Shown: piece by piece, positions 1-8,269 of the stretch
Numbering within the stretch: the first letter of the stretch is position 1
Layout of the letters: every line of letters starts with the position of its first letter
Position numbers and translations under genes: made by a program
Source of the DNA: Agrococcus beijingensis
GTDB taxonomy: Bacteria; Actinomycetota; Actinomycetes; Actinomycetales; Microbacteriaceae
Direction of reading: 5' to 3'
Length of the DNA stretch: 64,000 bases
Assembly (NCBI RefSeq): GCF_030758955.1
Contig: NZ_CP132360.1
Span: 1,407,778 to 1,471,777, forward strand
Notes under the pieces: generated by a model
Database searches by the model: none
Told to the model about the DNA's origin: nothing
Seen by the model: the letters and a program-made list of their open reading frames with translations, nothing else

Positions 1-154
1 GCATCACACCACGGGCCACTGACACGCCCGAGAGCCTGTGGAGAACGCCGATCGACGCCTGCGGCCGTTCCGCATCGCGACGACGATCGGGCCGTTCGAG
101 GGCCGGCGCAGCGTCGCCGCGGATCCGCCGCCCATCGTGACCGGCGTCAGCCGC

Positions 155-589
155 TCAGCCCCGCTGCGCCGCGATCCTGCCGAGCACCCCGTTGATGAAT
201 GCGCCGGAGCGGTCGGTCGAGAGCTCGTTGGCGAGGTGCACGGCCTCCGAGACGACGACGCTCACCGGCGCGGTCTCGTGCTCGAGCTCCCACACCCCGA
301 CCCGCAGGATCGCAAGATCGGTGCGCGGCATGCGCTCGATGGTCCAGTGCTCGCTCGAGGAGGCGATCAGCTCGTCGATGCCGTCGAGCTCGTCTGCGAC
401 GCCGGCGACGATCTCGCGCGCGAACGCGAACCAGGGGTGCTGCGCCCAGCCGAGGCTCGCGGCCGTGTCGCGCAGCACCGTCTCGGGAGCCTCGTCGCGC
501 GCCTGCGCCGAGTAGAGCACCTCGACGGCGTGCTTGCGAGCCTTGCGCCGGGAGGGGTAGGTCTCGGCCGTCTTGTCAGAGGTCGGCAC
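155..589 (-). CDS. nusB: Transcription antitermination factor NusB
   Basis: 144 residues, the usual NusB length. NusB is an all-helical RNA-binding protein that pairs with NusE (S10) on boxA and keeps RNA polymerase processive on rRNA operons. The N-terminal RRKARKHAVEVLYSAQ and the C-terminal INGVLGRIA stretches are typical of the family. The start is GTG at 589, one base after the efp stop codon (591-593), so translation is probably coupled to efp. The order efp-nusB is standard in Actinobacteria. It is the last gene of the minus-strand run; the 154 bases to the window edge show no gene. Confidence 0.95.
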   Translation of the reverse strand: MPTSDKTAETYPSRRKARKHAVEVLYSAQARDEAPETVLRDTAASLGWAQHPWFAFAREIVAGVADELDGIDELIASSSEHWTIERMPRTDLAILRVGVWELEHETAPVSVVVSEAVHLANELSTDRSGAFINGVLGRIAAQRG

Positions 590-590
590 G

Positions 591-1154
591 TCAGTCGGTG
601 ACGCGGCCGAGGTAGCTGCCGTCGCGGGTGTCGACCTTGACGCGGGTGCCCTGCTCGACGAACAGCGGCACCTGGATCTCGGCGCCCGTCTCGACGGTCG
701 CGGCCTTGGTGCCAGCGCTCGAGCGGTCGCCCTGCAGGCCCGGCTCGGTGTAGGTGATCTCGAGGATGACCGACGCGGGCAGCTCGACCTGCAGCGCCTC
801 GCCCTCGTGCATCGAGATGGTCGCGGTGCCGTTCTCGAGCAGGTACTTGGCGCCGTCGCCGACGATGCCGGCGGGGATGGGCAGCTGCTCGTAGGTCTCG
901 TTGTCCATGAAGACGAAGTCGGTGCCGTCGTTGTATAGGAACTGGTAGTCGCGGCGGTCGACGGTCGCGAACTCCACCTTGGTGCCGGCGTTGAAGGTCT
1001 TGTCGACGAGCTTCTGCGTGCGGGCGTTGCGCAGCTTGGTGCGCACGAACGCGCCGCCCTTGCCGGGCTTCACGTGCTGGAACTCCACCACGCTCCAGAG
1101 CTGTCCGTCGAGGTTGAGCACCGCGCCGTTCTTGATGTCGTTCGTGGTTGCCAT
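591..1154 (-). CDS. efp: Translation elongation factor P
   Basis: 187 residues, matching EF-P (about 188). EF-P binds between the P and E sites and relieves ribosome stalling at polyproline stretches. The N-terminal loop [17 protein letters not shown] carries the lysine at the tip that is modified in some bacteria; no modifying enzyme is seen here. The reading frame stays open further upstream, but the ATG at 1154 is the correct start: it gives [10 protein letters not shown] and is preceded by GAAGAGGA. It is followed at once by nusB. Confidence 0.96.
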   Translation of the reverse strand: MATTNDIKNGAVLNLDGQLWSVVEFQHVKPGKGGAFVRTKLRNARTQKLVDKTFNAGTKVEFATVDRRDYQFLYNDGTDFVFMDNETYEQLPIPAGIVGDGAKYLLENGTATISMHEGEALQVELPASVILEITYTEPGLQGDRSSAGTKAATVETGAEIQVPLFVEQGTRVKVDTRDGSYLGRVTD

Positions 1155-1376
1155 GCCAGGGTCCTCTTCCGTGGATGCCGTTTGCCGTCGAGCCGCCGCG
1201 GGCCGACAGGACAGCCTAACGGGCGCGACACCGTCCCGCTTCACCATGAGTCGGGCGCGGCGAAAGCTCGTCATCTGTTGAACGAGGAGTGAAGGTCAGG
1301 TGCACAGTGCGTGGAACTAAGCCATGCGCACCTCGCATGCCTGAACCTGGCAGCACCCTCACGCTGAGGAGACCTC

Positions 1377-1709
1377 GTGGATACTCGCAAACTTCGAATC
1401 GTCAGCCTCATCGCCATTGCGCTGTTCGTCGCCACCGGAACGACCGGCGCCGCTGCAATGCCGCATGCTGAGCGAACGCCAGCCGTGTTCGCTGAGGACC
1501 CTGATCCCCGCGATGTGACGAGTCCGACGCCAGGCGTCGACGGGACCGTCTTCTACCCATCTGGCCAACCCGTGCAGGTCAATGTCGTAGGACCAACGGT
1601 GACGCGAGGGGCTCAAGGTCAGCGAGAGTCTGAGATTCAGCCGTCCGCGGCCATCTACAACGTGGCTGACCGCCGTCTCCGTTCACGTCAATGGTGCGCT
1701 CTGGCTTGA
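1377..1709 (+). pseudogene. Putative secreted protein, probably frameshifted
   Basis: 110 residues from a GTG start with a strong GAGGAG six bases upstream. The N-terminus is a clear Sec signal peptide (positive MDTRKLR, hydrophobic core, AAA cleavage region near residue 27). The mature part up to about residue 75 reads like a real protein, but the last 30 residues are basic and low quality. From about 1612 the +1 frame reads well (TAVSVHVNGALWLDPAAS at about 1670-1730), which suggests a one-base shift. That frame then runs antisense into the tail of the aroQ reading frame, so the true 3' end may also be lost. Codon use is less GC-rich at third positions than in the neighbours, which hints at acquired DNA. 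No family recognised. Confidence 0.45.
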
Positions 1710-1789
1710 TCCGGCCGCGTCTTCTACTGACACCAGCCCGGTGACGTGGCAACTGCGTGCCTCCTCGTCACAGACGAGGTCTGCGCGCG

Positions 1790-2542
1790 TTACAGAAGCT
1801 GCTCGCCTCCATGGGGGTCGTTCGGATCCTGGCCGACGAGCCATAGCGCCTCGACCCCTTCGAACCTTGGAGTCACCAAGGCAATGGAGTAACGCCCCGA
1901 TCGCGCAGCAGCCCAAGCCCGCACGTCGTCAAACGATTCGCTCGCGAACTCCCACACTGATACGCCGCCCGCCGGCTCAGTCACCCAGACGCGGAACTTC
2001 GCAAAGTGGTGCTCGATCACGACGTCTCTGGGATCGACGAGCATTGGCGTGACTCGTGCCGGCTCATCCGATTGCCTCCCGGCCGCCTGGTTGGTTCTTT
2101 GGCCTCGCATACGGGCGACGACAGCGAGTCCGGCCAGGCGGTAGCCGTCGAGGCCGAAGCCGGCGATGACGCCGGTCGCCACGCCCGAGACGACGGATGT
2201 GTGACGGAAGGCCTCACGCGCGTGGGGGTTGGAGATGTGGACCTCGACCAGCGGCGCGACGCCCTGCAGCTGCGCGCAGGCGTCGCGCAGCGCGTAGGAG
2301 TAGTGCGTGAAGGCGGCGGGGTTGAGGATCACCGGGGTGCGCGCGTCGACCGCCTCGTGGATCCAGCCGACCAGCTCGGCCTCGTCGTCGGTCTGGCGCA
2401 CGTCGGCCTCGATCGGCGCGTCGGCGGCGCCGGCCGCCTCGACGAGCGGCTGGATGTCGGCGATCGTCGCGGTGCCGTAGACGTCGGGCTCGCGGGAGCC
2501 GAGCCTGCCCAGGTTGGGGCCGTTGAGGACGAGGATGCGCAT
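1790..2542 (-). CDS. aroQ: 3-Dehydroquinate dehydratase, type II, with an unusual C-terminal extension
   Basis: AroQ dehydrates 3-dehydroquinate to 3-dehydroshikimate in the shikimate pathway. Residues 1-143 are a complete type II enzyme: N-terminal [10 protein letters not shown], the active-site loop Arg region ([12 protein letters not shown]), [15 protein letters not shown] and [11 protein letters not shown] with the catalytic His and Asn. The usual length is about 147 residues; here the frame stays open to 250. The extra part (about 144-250) includes a compact stretch near 178-245 with several Trp residues that looks like a separate small protein. Either this is a fusion or the aroQ stop codon was lost and two genes joined. 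ATG start at 2542, 52 bases after the VOC gene. Confidence 0.85.
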   Translation of the reverse strand: MRILVLNGPNLGRLGSREPDVYGTATIADIQPLVEAAGAADAPIEADVRQTDDEAELVGWIHEAVDARTPVILNPAAFTHYSYALRDACAQLQGVAPLVEVHISNPHAREAFRHTSVVSGVATGVIAGFGLDGYRLAGLAVVARMRGQRTNQAAGRQSDEPARVTPMLVDPRDVVIEHHFAKFRVWVTEPAGGVSVWEFASESFDDVRAWAAARSGRYSIALVTPRFEGVEALWLVGQDPNDPHGGEQLL

Positions 2543-2594
2543 GCCGCCAGTCTGGCAGTCGCCCGCCGGCGCAGGCGCATCCTCCCCCTCCCGA

Positions 2595-2951
2595 CTACAT
2601 CTCGCCCTCGAACAGGCCGACGCTGTTGCCCTCGGGGTCGGTGAACACCGCCCACCAGCTCGTGGGCGTGATCGACTCCTTGGGCACCGTGACCGTGCCG
2701 CCGAGCTCCTCGACCTGGCGCAGCGACTCGTCGATGGAGTCGACCTCGACGATCGAGCGCGGCTGCGTGAAGCCCTCGCCGCGCTTCGACAGGGCGCCAC
2801 CGGAGACGCCGTTGGGCGCCTGCCAGGTCGGGTAGTCGTCGAAGCCCTCGGTGTCGTTGATCTGCCAGCCGAACACGGTCGAGTAGAAGGCCTTCGCCCG
2901 GTCGAAGTCGTCGACCGGGATCTCCAGGTGGGTGATGTCTCCGTGCGCCAC
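2595..2951 (-). CDS. VOC-family (glyoxalase/bleomycin-resistance-like) protein
   Basis: 118 residues with one vicinal-oxygen-chelate unit: [20 protein letters not shown] at the N-terminus, FGWQ, and a C-terminal [14 protein letters not shown] with the usual metal-site glutamate region. Such proteins act on small molecules and bind metals as dimers; the substrate cannot be read from sequence. GTG at 2951 is chosen over the upstream in-frame start because AGAGGGG lies at good spacing and the VOC fold begins immediately. It sits between aroB and aroQ in the same direction. Confidence 0.85.
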   Translation of the reverse strand: MAHGDITHLEIPVDDFDRAKAFYSTVFGWQINDTEGFDDYPTWQAPNGVSGGALSKRGEGFTQPRSIVEVDSIDESLRQVEELGGTVTVPKESITPTSWWAVFTDPEGNSVGLFEGEM

Positions 2952-3049
2952 GTCGCGCCCCTCTCGCTGCCGCCCGCCGTGCGCGGGCGTTCGGCACGAT
3001 GGTGGCAAGCACCGCCCAAACGCGCAATGGGCGGCGCGATGCGCGAGGG

Positions 3050-4111
3050 TCAGTCGGCGAGCGACTGGTAGGCCATGAACAGCAGGCTGTCGTCGGGGCC
3101 TTCGAGGATCCGCGGCTTCGCCACGTCGTCGAGCACCACGAAGCGCAGCATCGAGCCGCGCGTCTTCTTGTCCTTGCGCATCGTGCCCAGCAGCGTCTTC
3201 CAGCGCCCCACCGGGTAGGTGGTCGGCAGCTCGAGCGACTCGAGGATCGCGCGGTGGCGGTCGACGACCGACTCCGGCAGGCGCCCGGCGAGGCGCGACA
3301 GCTCGGCGGCGAACGTCATGCCGATCGCGACGGCCGCGCCGTGGCGCCAGCGGTAGCGCTCGGTGTGCTCGATCGCGTGGCCGAGCGTGTGCCCGTAGTT
3401 CAGGAACTCGCGCTCGCCGTGCTCGCGGAAGTCGTTCGCGACCACGCGCGCCTTGACCTCGATCGAGCGGGCGATCACCTCGGCGAACTCCGGGGTCGTC
3501 GGATCGGTGGTGGCGTCGAGCGAGCCCTCGAGCAGCTCGAGGATGCGCGGGTCGGCGATGAAGCCGGCCTTCACGATCTCGGCGAAGCCGGTGAGCAGCT
3601 CGTTGCGCGGCAGCGAGTCGACGAGCTCCAGGTCGGCGACCACGAGCGCCGGGTGGTGGAAAGCACCGACCAGGTTCTTGCCCTGCTCGGTGTTGATGCC
3701 CGTCTTGCCGCCCACCGCCGCATCGACGATGCCGAGCACGCTCGTGGGCGCCTGGATGACGCGCACGCCGCGCAGCCAGGTGGCCGCGACGAACCCGGCC
3801 AGGTCGGTGACGGCCCCGCCGCCCAGGCCCAGCACCGCATCCGTACGAGTGAACTCCGCCTGTCCCATGATCTGCCAGAGGAACTGCGCGACCTCGATGC
3901 GCTTGGCGTCCTCGGCGTCGGGCACCTCGGCGAGCAGCACCTCGATGCCGAGCTGCGACTTCAGGTGGTCGGCGATGCGGCTCATGGCCGGCTGGTGCAC
4001 GACCAGCAGCCGCTGGGCGTCGCCGAGCGACTCGCGGATGCGGTCGATGAGGATGCCCCGCCCGACGTGCACGTCGTACGGCGCCTCGGTCTCGACGCGG
4101 ATGGTGGTCAT
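3050..4111 (-). CDS. aroB: 3-Dehydroquinate synthase
   Basis: 353 residues. AroB converts DAHP to 3-dehydroquinate using NAD+ and a divalent metal, the second step of the shikimate pathway. Seen: GLGGGAVTDLAGFVAATWLRG (nucleotide-binding glycine-rich stretch), PTSVLGIVDAAVGGKTGIN, GFAEIVKAGF with a metal-ligand glutamate and NYGHTLGHAIEH with metal-ligand histidines. Length and motifs are complete. It lies 16 bases after aroK and continues the aro run. Confidence 0.97.
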   Translation of the reverse strand: MTTIRVETEAPYDVHVGRGILIDRIRESLGDAQRLLVVHQPAMSRIADHLKSQLGIEVLLAEVPDAEDAKRIEVAQFLWQIMGQAEFTRTDAVLGLGGGAVTDLAGFVAATWLRGVRVIQAPTSVLGIVDAAVGGKTGINTEQGKNLVGAFHHPALVVADLELVDSLPRNELLTGFAEIVKAGFIADPRILELLEGSLDATTDPTTPEFAEVIARSIEVKARVVANDFREHGEREFLNYGHTLGHAIEHTERYRWRHGAAVAIGMTFAAELSRLAGRLPESVVDRHRAILESLELPTTYPVGRWKTLLGTMRKDKKTRGSMLRFVVLDDVAKPRILEGPDDSLLFMAYQSLAD

Positions 4112-4127
4112 GCGCTCTCCTTCGCGT

Positions 4128-4667
4128 TCACAGCCCGCGCTCGGCGAGCCAGGCCTCGAGCTGGTCGACCAGCCGGGCCATGGGGGTGCTGGACGAGTCG
4201 ACGACGGTGTCGGCGAGCTCGCGGTAGATGGGCTCGCGCTCGGCGGCGATGCGGCGCCAGGCCTCGATGCCGTCGGCGACGAGCGGGCGGTCTCCCCCGC
4301 CGATGCGGCGCTGCGCGGCGCGCTCGTCGACCGTGACGAGCACGACGGTCGCGTGCGCGAGCAGCGCCCGCGTGCCCTCGTCGAGCACCGCGCCGCCGCC
4401 GAGCGCCACCACCGCGCCGGGCGTCAGCGCGCGCTGCACGGCCTCGGCCTCCCAGCGCCGGAACGCGCCCTCGCCGTGCTCGGCGAAGATCTCGGGGATC
4501 GGGCCGTGCTCGAGCGCGACGAGCCGGTCGGTGTCGGCGAAGGTGCGGCCGATGCGGCTGGCCAGCTTGCGGCCGAGCGACGACTTGCCGGCCGCCATCG
4601 GGCCGATGAAGGCGATCGCCGGCAGCGCGCTCGCCTCGTCGCCGGGCCGCGGGCCGTCGGCTGTCAC
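4128..4667 (-). CDS. aroK: Shikimate kinase
   Basis: 179 residues. Phosphorylates shikimate with ATP. Seen: P-loop GPMAAGKSS (one glycine of the usual GxxGxGKS/T is Ala), the substrate/Mg DTD motif at about residues 45-47, FRRWEAEA, and GGGAV (substrate binding). The GTG start at 4667 overlaps the aroC stop (GTGA), which fixes the start and suggests translational coupling. No fusion to aroB is present, unlike in some actinobacteria. Confidence 0.94.
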   Translation of the reverse strand: MTADGPRPGDEASALPAIAFIGPMAAGKSSLGRKLASRIGRTFADTDRLVALEHGPIPEIFAEHGEGAFRRWEAEAVQRALTPGAVVALGGGAVLDEGTRALLAHATVVLVTVDERAAQRRIGGGDRPLVADGIEAWRRIAAEREPIYRELADTVVDSSSTPMARLVDQLEAWLAERGL

Positions 4668-5851
4668 GAGACGGTGCGCAGGTGCTCGGGGATGGCGGCG
4701 GTGTAGGCCTCGAGGTTGCGCCGCGTCTCGGCGACCGAGTCGCCGCCGAACTTCTCGACCATCGCGTCGGCGAGCACCAGCGCCACCATCGCCTCGGCGA
4801 CGACGCCGGCGGCCGGCACGGCGCAGACGTCGCTGCGCTGGTGGTGCGCCTGCGCGGCCTCCCCGGTCGCGACGTCGATGGTGCGCAGCGCCCTCGGCAC
4901 CGTGGCGATCGGCTTCATGCCCGCGCGCACCCGCAGGGGGTCGCCGGTCGACATGCCGCCCTCGATGCCGCCGGCGCGGCCGGTCGCGCGGTGCGTGCCG
5001 TCGTCGCCGACGAGCAGCTCGTCGTGCGCGACGCTGCCGCGGCGGCGGGTGGTCTCGAAGCCGTCGCCGACCTCGACGCCCTTGATCGCCTGGATGCTCA
5101 TGAGCGCCTGGGCGAGGCGGCCGTCGAGCCTGCGGTCCCAGTGCACGTACGAGCCGAGCCCCGAGGGCAGCCCGTAGGCGAGCACCTCGACGATGCCGCC
5201 GAGCGTGTCGCCGGCGCGGCGGGCGTCCTCGACCTCGGCGAGCATGGCGGCGCTGGTGGCCGGGTCGTTGCAGCGCAGCTCGTCGGCGTCGAGGCGGTCG
5301 ACGTCGTCGGGCACGGGCAGCGCGGCGTCCTCGGGCACCCGCACAGGGCCGATCGAGAGCGTGTGGCTGACGAGCCGCACGCCGAGCTCGCCGAGGAAGG
5401 CGCGAGCGACGGCGCCGAGGGCGACGCGGGCGGCGGTCTCGCGGGCGCTCGCGCGCTCGAGCACGGGGCGCGCCTCGTCGAAGCCGTGCTTCTGCATGCC
5501 GACCAGGTCGGCGTGCCCGGGCCGGGGGCGCGTGAGCTTCGCGGCGCGAGCACCGGTGAGCTCCGCCTCGAGCGGCGCGGCGCCCATGACGTCCATCCAC
5601 TTCGGCCACTCGGTGTTGCCGATGCGCAGCGCGATCGGGCCGCCCTGCGTGAGCCCGTGGCGCACGCCGCCCGAGATCGAGAGGGCGTCCTGCTCGAACT
5701 TCATGCGGGCGCCGCGGCCGGCTCCCAGCTTGCGCCGCTGCAGGTCGGCCTGGATCTGCTCGGCCGTGATGGGCACGCCGGCGGGCAGCCCTTCGAGGAG
5801 GGCGAGCAGTTCGGGGCCGTGGGATTCCCCGGCGGTGAGCCAGCGCAGCAT
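4664..5851 (-). CDS. aroC: Chorismate synthase
   Basis: 395 residues. Converts EPSP to chorismate with reduced FMN. Seen: N-terminal [48 protein letters not shown] and [14 protein letters not shown], all diagnostic. ATG at 5851 gives the near-universal MLRW start; an ATG two codons upstream (5857) overlaps the aroE stop (ATGA) and is an alternative. It completes the clustered shikimate genes (aroB, K, C, E, Q). Confidence 0.97.
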   Translation of the reverse strand: MLRWLTAGESHGPELLALLEGLPAGVPITAEQIQADLQRRKLGAGRGARMKFEQDALSISGGVRHGLTQGGPIALRIGNTEWPKWMDVMGAAPLEAELTGARAAKLTRPRPGHADLVGMQKHGFDEARPVLERASARETAARVALGAVARAFLGELGVRLVSHTLSIGPVRVPEDAALPVPDDVDRLDADELRCNDPATSAAMLAEVEDARRAGDTLGGIVEVLAYGLPSGLGSYVHWDRRLDGRLAQALMSIQAIKGVEVGDGFETTRRRGSVAHDELLVGDDGTHRATGRAGGIEGGMSTGDPLRVRAGMKPIATVPRALRTIDVATGEAAQAHHQRSDVCAVPAAGVVAEAMVALVLADAMVEKFGGDSVAETRRNLEAYTAAIPEHLRTVS

Positions 5852-5853
5852 GC

Positions 5854-6702
5854 TCATGATTCTTCCAGACTTCCTGATGCGGCCAGCGCCCCGCGCATCG
5901 CGGCGACGACCTCGGCCTCCTGCGGCAGGGTCGCGGCGGGGTCGCCGAGCACGAAGATGCGCACCTGCAGCACGGCCTGGCCGAGCAGCATCTCGCGCCC
6001 GTCGACGAGCCGGTCGCGGGGCACCGTGGCCGCGTAGCGCGACCCGGCGGGCCCCGCGTAGTCGGCGTCGAGCAGCCGGGTGGGCGGATGCGTGAAGGCC
6101 GGCACGACGGTGGCGGCGGCAGGGAGGGTGGAGACCGCCGCGTCCACGGCGGGCAGCGCCTCGTCGAGCCCCTGCAGCGTCACCGACAGCCCCAGCTGCT
6201 CCCCCAAGGCCACGAGACGCTCGCCGCGGGAGCGGTCGCGGAGCGCGACCGCGACGTGCTCCGCGCCCAGCTGCGCGAAGGCGACGAGCGACGACAGCGC
6301 GGTGGCGCCGGCGCCCACGATCGCGACGTCCGTGACCGACGTGAGCCCCGCATCCGCGAACGCCCGGATGATGCCGCCCACGTCGGTGTTCCAGCCGCGC
6401 ACGCGCTCCCCCAGCAGCAGCGTGTTGGCTGCCCCGGTCAGCTCGGCGTGCCGGTCGACCTCGTCGGCGCGAGCGGCCGCCGCCTCCTTGAGCGGCGCCG
6501 TGACCGACAGCCCCAGCCAAGAGGCGTCGAGGCCGTCGACGAAGTCCGCGAGCCCGTCGCGCTCGATCCTGCGGCGCCCGTAGTCCCAGTCGAGCCCGAG
6601 GGTGCGCGCCGCCGCGCCGTGGAGCGCCGGCGAGAGCGAGTGCTCGATCGGCGAGCCGAGCACGGCGAGGCGCCTGGTGCCGGTCGGCGAGGCGCCCGCC
6701 AT
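5854..6702 (-). CDS. aroE: Shikimate dehydrogenase
   Basis: 282 residues. Reduces 3-dehydroshikimate to shikimate with NADPH. Seen: N-terminal [14 protein letters not shown] (substrate site), [10 protein letters not shown] with the catalytic lysine, ANTLLL, WNTDVGG with the catalytic aspartate, and the nucleotide loop [10 protein letters not shown]. It lies one base after mltG and directly before aroC. Confidence 0.95.
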   Translation of the reverse strand: MAGASPTGTRRLAVLGSPIEHSLSPALHGAAARTLGLDWDYGRRRIERDGLADFVDGLDASWLGLSVTAPLKEAAAARADEVDRHAELTGAANTLLLGERVRGWNTDVGGIIRAFADAGLTSVTDVAIVGAGATALSSLVAFAQLGAEHVAVALRDRSRGERLVALGEQLGLSVTLQGLDEALPAVDAAVSTLPAAATVVPAFTHPPTRLLDADYAGPAGSRYAATVPRDRLVDGREMLLGQAVLQVRIFVLGDPAATLPQEAEVVAAMRGALAASGSLEES

Positions 6703-6703
6703 C

Positions 6704-7780
6704 TCAGCCGCCCCAGCCCGGGTTGTCGCGCAGGAACTGCTGGAACCGCTGCACCGCCGCGTTGTGCTCGGCGAGCGTGTTCGAGAAGACCGTCTCGCCG
6801 GTGTTCGGGTCGACCGTCACGAAGTAGAGCCAGTCGCCCTCGGTGGGGGCGAGCGCCGCCTGGATCGCGACGTCGCCCGGCGCGCCGATCGGTCCGACGG
6901 GCAGCCCCGTGTGCACGTAGGTGTTGTACGGATTCTCGGCGTCCTCGCGCTCCTCGCGCGTCGTCGTGACCACGTGGAAGTTGCCGGTGCCGTAGGCGAC
7001 CGTCGCGTCGGACTGCAGGCGCATGCCGATGTCGAGGCGGTTCTGGAACACCCGTGCGACGCGGCCGAAGTCGTCGGGCAGCCGCGCCTCGCGCTGCACG
7101 AGCGACGCGAAGGTCAGCACGCGCTGCCGGTCGGCCTCCGCCACGCCCGCCTGGTCGAGCGCCTGCCGCTGCCGGTCGATCATCGCCTGCAGCACGGTCG
7201 GCGCATCGATGCCGTCGTCGAACGTGTAGGTGGCGGGGAACAGCCAGCCCTCGATGGTGAGCGCGTCGGCCGGCAGGTCGAACTGCGTCAGGTCGCCCGC
7301 CGCCTGCAGGAAGTCGGCCTGCGGGATGCCGAGGTCGCGCTCGAGCCGCTCGTACACCTGCGGCAGCGTGTAGCCCTCGGGCACGGTGACGCGCAGCTCG
7401 ACCTTGTTGGCGGGATCCTGCATCGCGTCCAGCGCGCCCTGCGCCGACATCTGCTGCTGCACGCGGTACGCGCCCGGGTGGAACTGGATCGTCGGGTCCT
7501 CGACCAGGATGTCGACGAACGCCTCGGTGCTGGCGATGACATCCTGCTCCCGCAGCGTCGCGGCCACGTCGGAGCCGTTCTGGCCCGACTGCACCTGCAC
7601 GACCACCTCGCCGGTGCCGGGACCTGCGTAGTCCTCCGGGCCGCTGAAGCGGTCGAGCACCCGCGGCAGCGCCCAGGCGACCGCGATGCCGATGGCGATC
7701 ACCACCGCCAGGGCGATGCTCCAGCCGATCAGCCGACGGCGGCCCCGGGCCTTGCGCTCTCGCGCGCGTCGTCCAGCCAT
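6704..7780 (-). CDS. mltG: Endolytic peptidoglycan transglycosylase MltG
   Basis: 358 residues. MltG cuts nascent glycan strands at the membrane and is thought to end their growth. Basic cytoplasmic tail 1-16, one transmembrane helix at about 17-38, then a LysM-like region and the YceG catalytic domain. Seen: IEGWLFPATYTF, ASLVQREA with catalytic Glu about 231, LQSDATVAYG, and NTYVHTGLPVGPIGAPG. One base separates it from ruvX upstream and one from aroE downstream. Confidence 0.95.
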   Translation of the reverse strand: MAGRRARERKARGRRRLIGWSIALAVVIAIGIAVAWALPRVLDRFSGPEDYAGPGTGEVVVQVQSGQNGSDVAATLREQDVIASTEAFVDILVEDPTIQFHPGAYRVQQQMSAQGALDAMQDPANKVELRVTVPEGYTLPQVYERLERDLGIPQADFLQAAGDLTQFDLPADALTIEGWLFPATYTFDDGIDAPTVLQAMIDRQRQALDQAGVAEADRQRVLTFASLVQREARLPDDFGRVARVFQNRLDIGMRLQSDATVAYGTGNFHVVTTTREEREDAENPYNTYVHTGLPVGPIGAPGDVAIQAALAPTEGDWLYFVTVDPNTGETVFSNTLAEHNAAVQRFQQFLRDNPGWGG

Positions 7781-7781
7781 G

Positions 7782-8255
7782 TCAGTCCTCCTCGGTGGCG
7801 GTCGCGCCGCCGTCGACGAGCAGCTCGCCGGGAGCCCGGCCCGCCGCTCGCTCGCTGTCCAGCGCGTGCTGCAGGATCACCACGGCCGCGGCCTGGTCGA
7901 TGCTCTGCCGCTGCTGCTTGCTGTTCTTGCCCGCCGCGCGCATGCCGGCGGAGGCGCTCACGGTCGACAGGCGCTCGTCGACGAGGCGCACGGGCATCGC
8001 CAGCGCGAGCTGCGCCGCCATGTCGCGCGCGTCCTGCGTGCTCGGGGTGTCGCCGCCCGAGAGCGAGATCGGCAGCCCGACGACCGCCTCGACGGCCCCC
8101 AGCTCTGCCGCGATCTCGCGCAGCCTCGCAACCGGGTCGACGCTCGCGCGCTGGATCGTCTCCACCGGCGTCGCCAGCAGCCCGTCACGGTCGCTGCGGG
8201 CCACGCCCACGCGGGCGCGGCCGACGTCGACGCCGATCCTGACTCCCGGGCGCAT
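7782..8255 (-). CDS. ruvX: Putative pre-16S rRNA nuclease YqgF (RuvX)
   Basis: 157 residues, RNase H-like fold. The family matures the 5' end of 16S rRNA. Seen: GVDVGRARVGVARSD at the N-terminus with a catalytic Asp, VVGLPISLSG, VRLVDERLST with an acidic residue, and SIDQAAAVVILQHALDSE with the C-terminal Asp. The ATG at 8255 lies 14 bases after the alaS stop. The pair ruvX-mltG after alaS is common in Firmicutes and Actinobacteria. Confidence 0.94.
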   Translation of the reverse strand: MRPGVRIGVDVGRARVGVARSDRDGLLATPVETIQRASVDPVARLREIAAELGAVEAVVGLPISLSGGDTPSTQDARDMAAQLALAMPVRLVDERLSTVSASAGMRAAGKNSKQQRQSIDQAAAVVILQHALDSERAAGRAPGELLVDGGATATEED

Positions 8256-8269
8256 CCCGGTCGACCCGC

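Noticed and set aside
1..154. A gene downstream of nusB
   Set aside because: Open frames here are antisense shadows without ribosome sites or motifs; pyrimidine genes often found here must lie outside the window if present.
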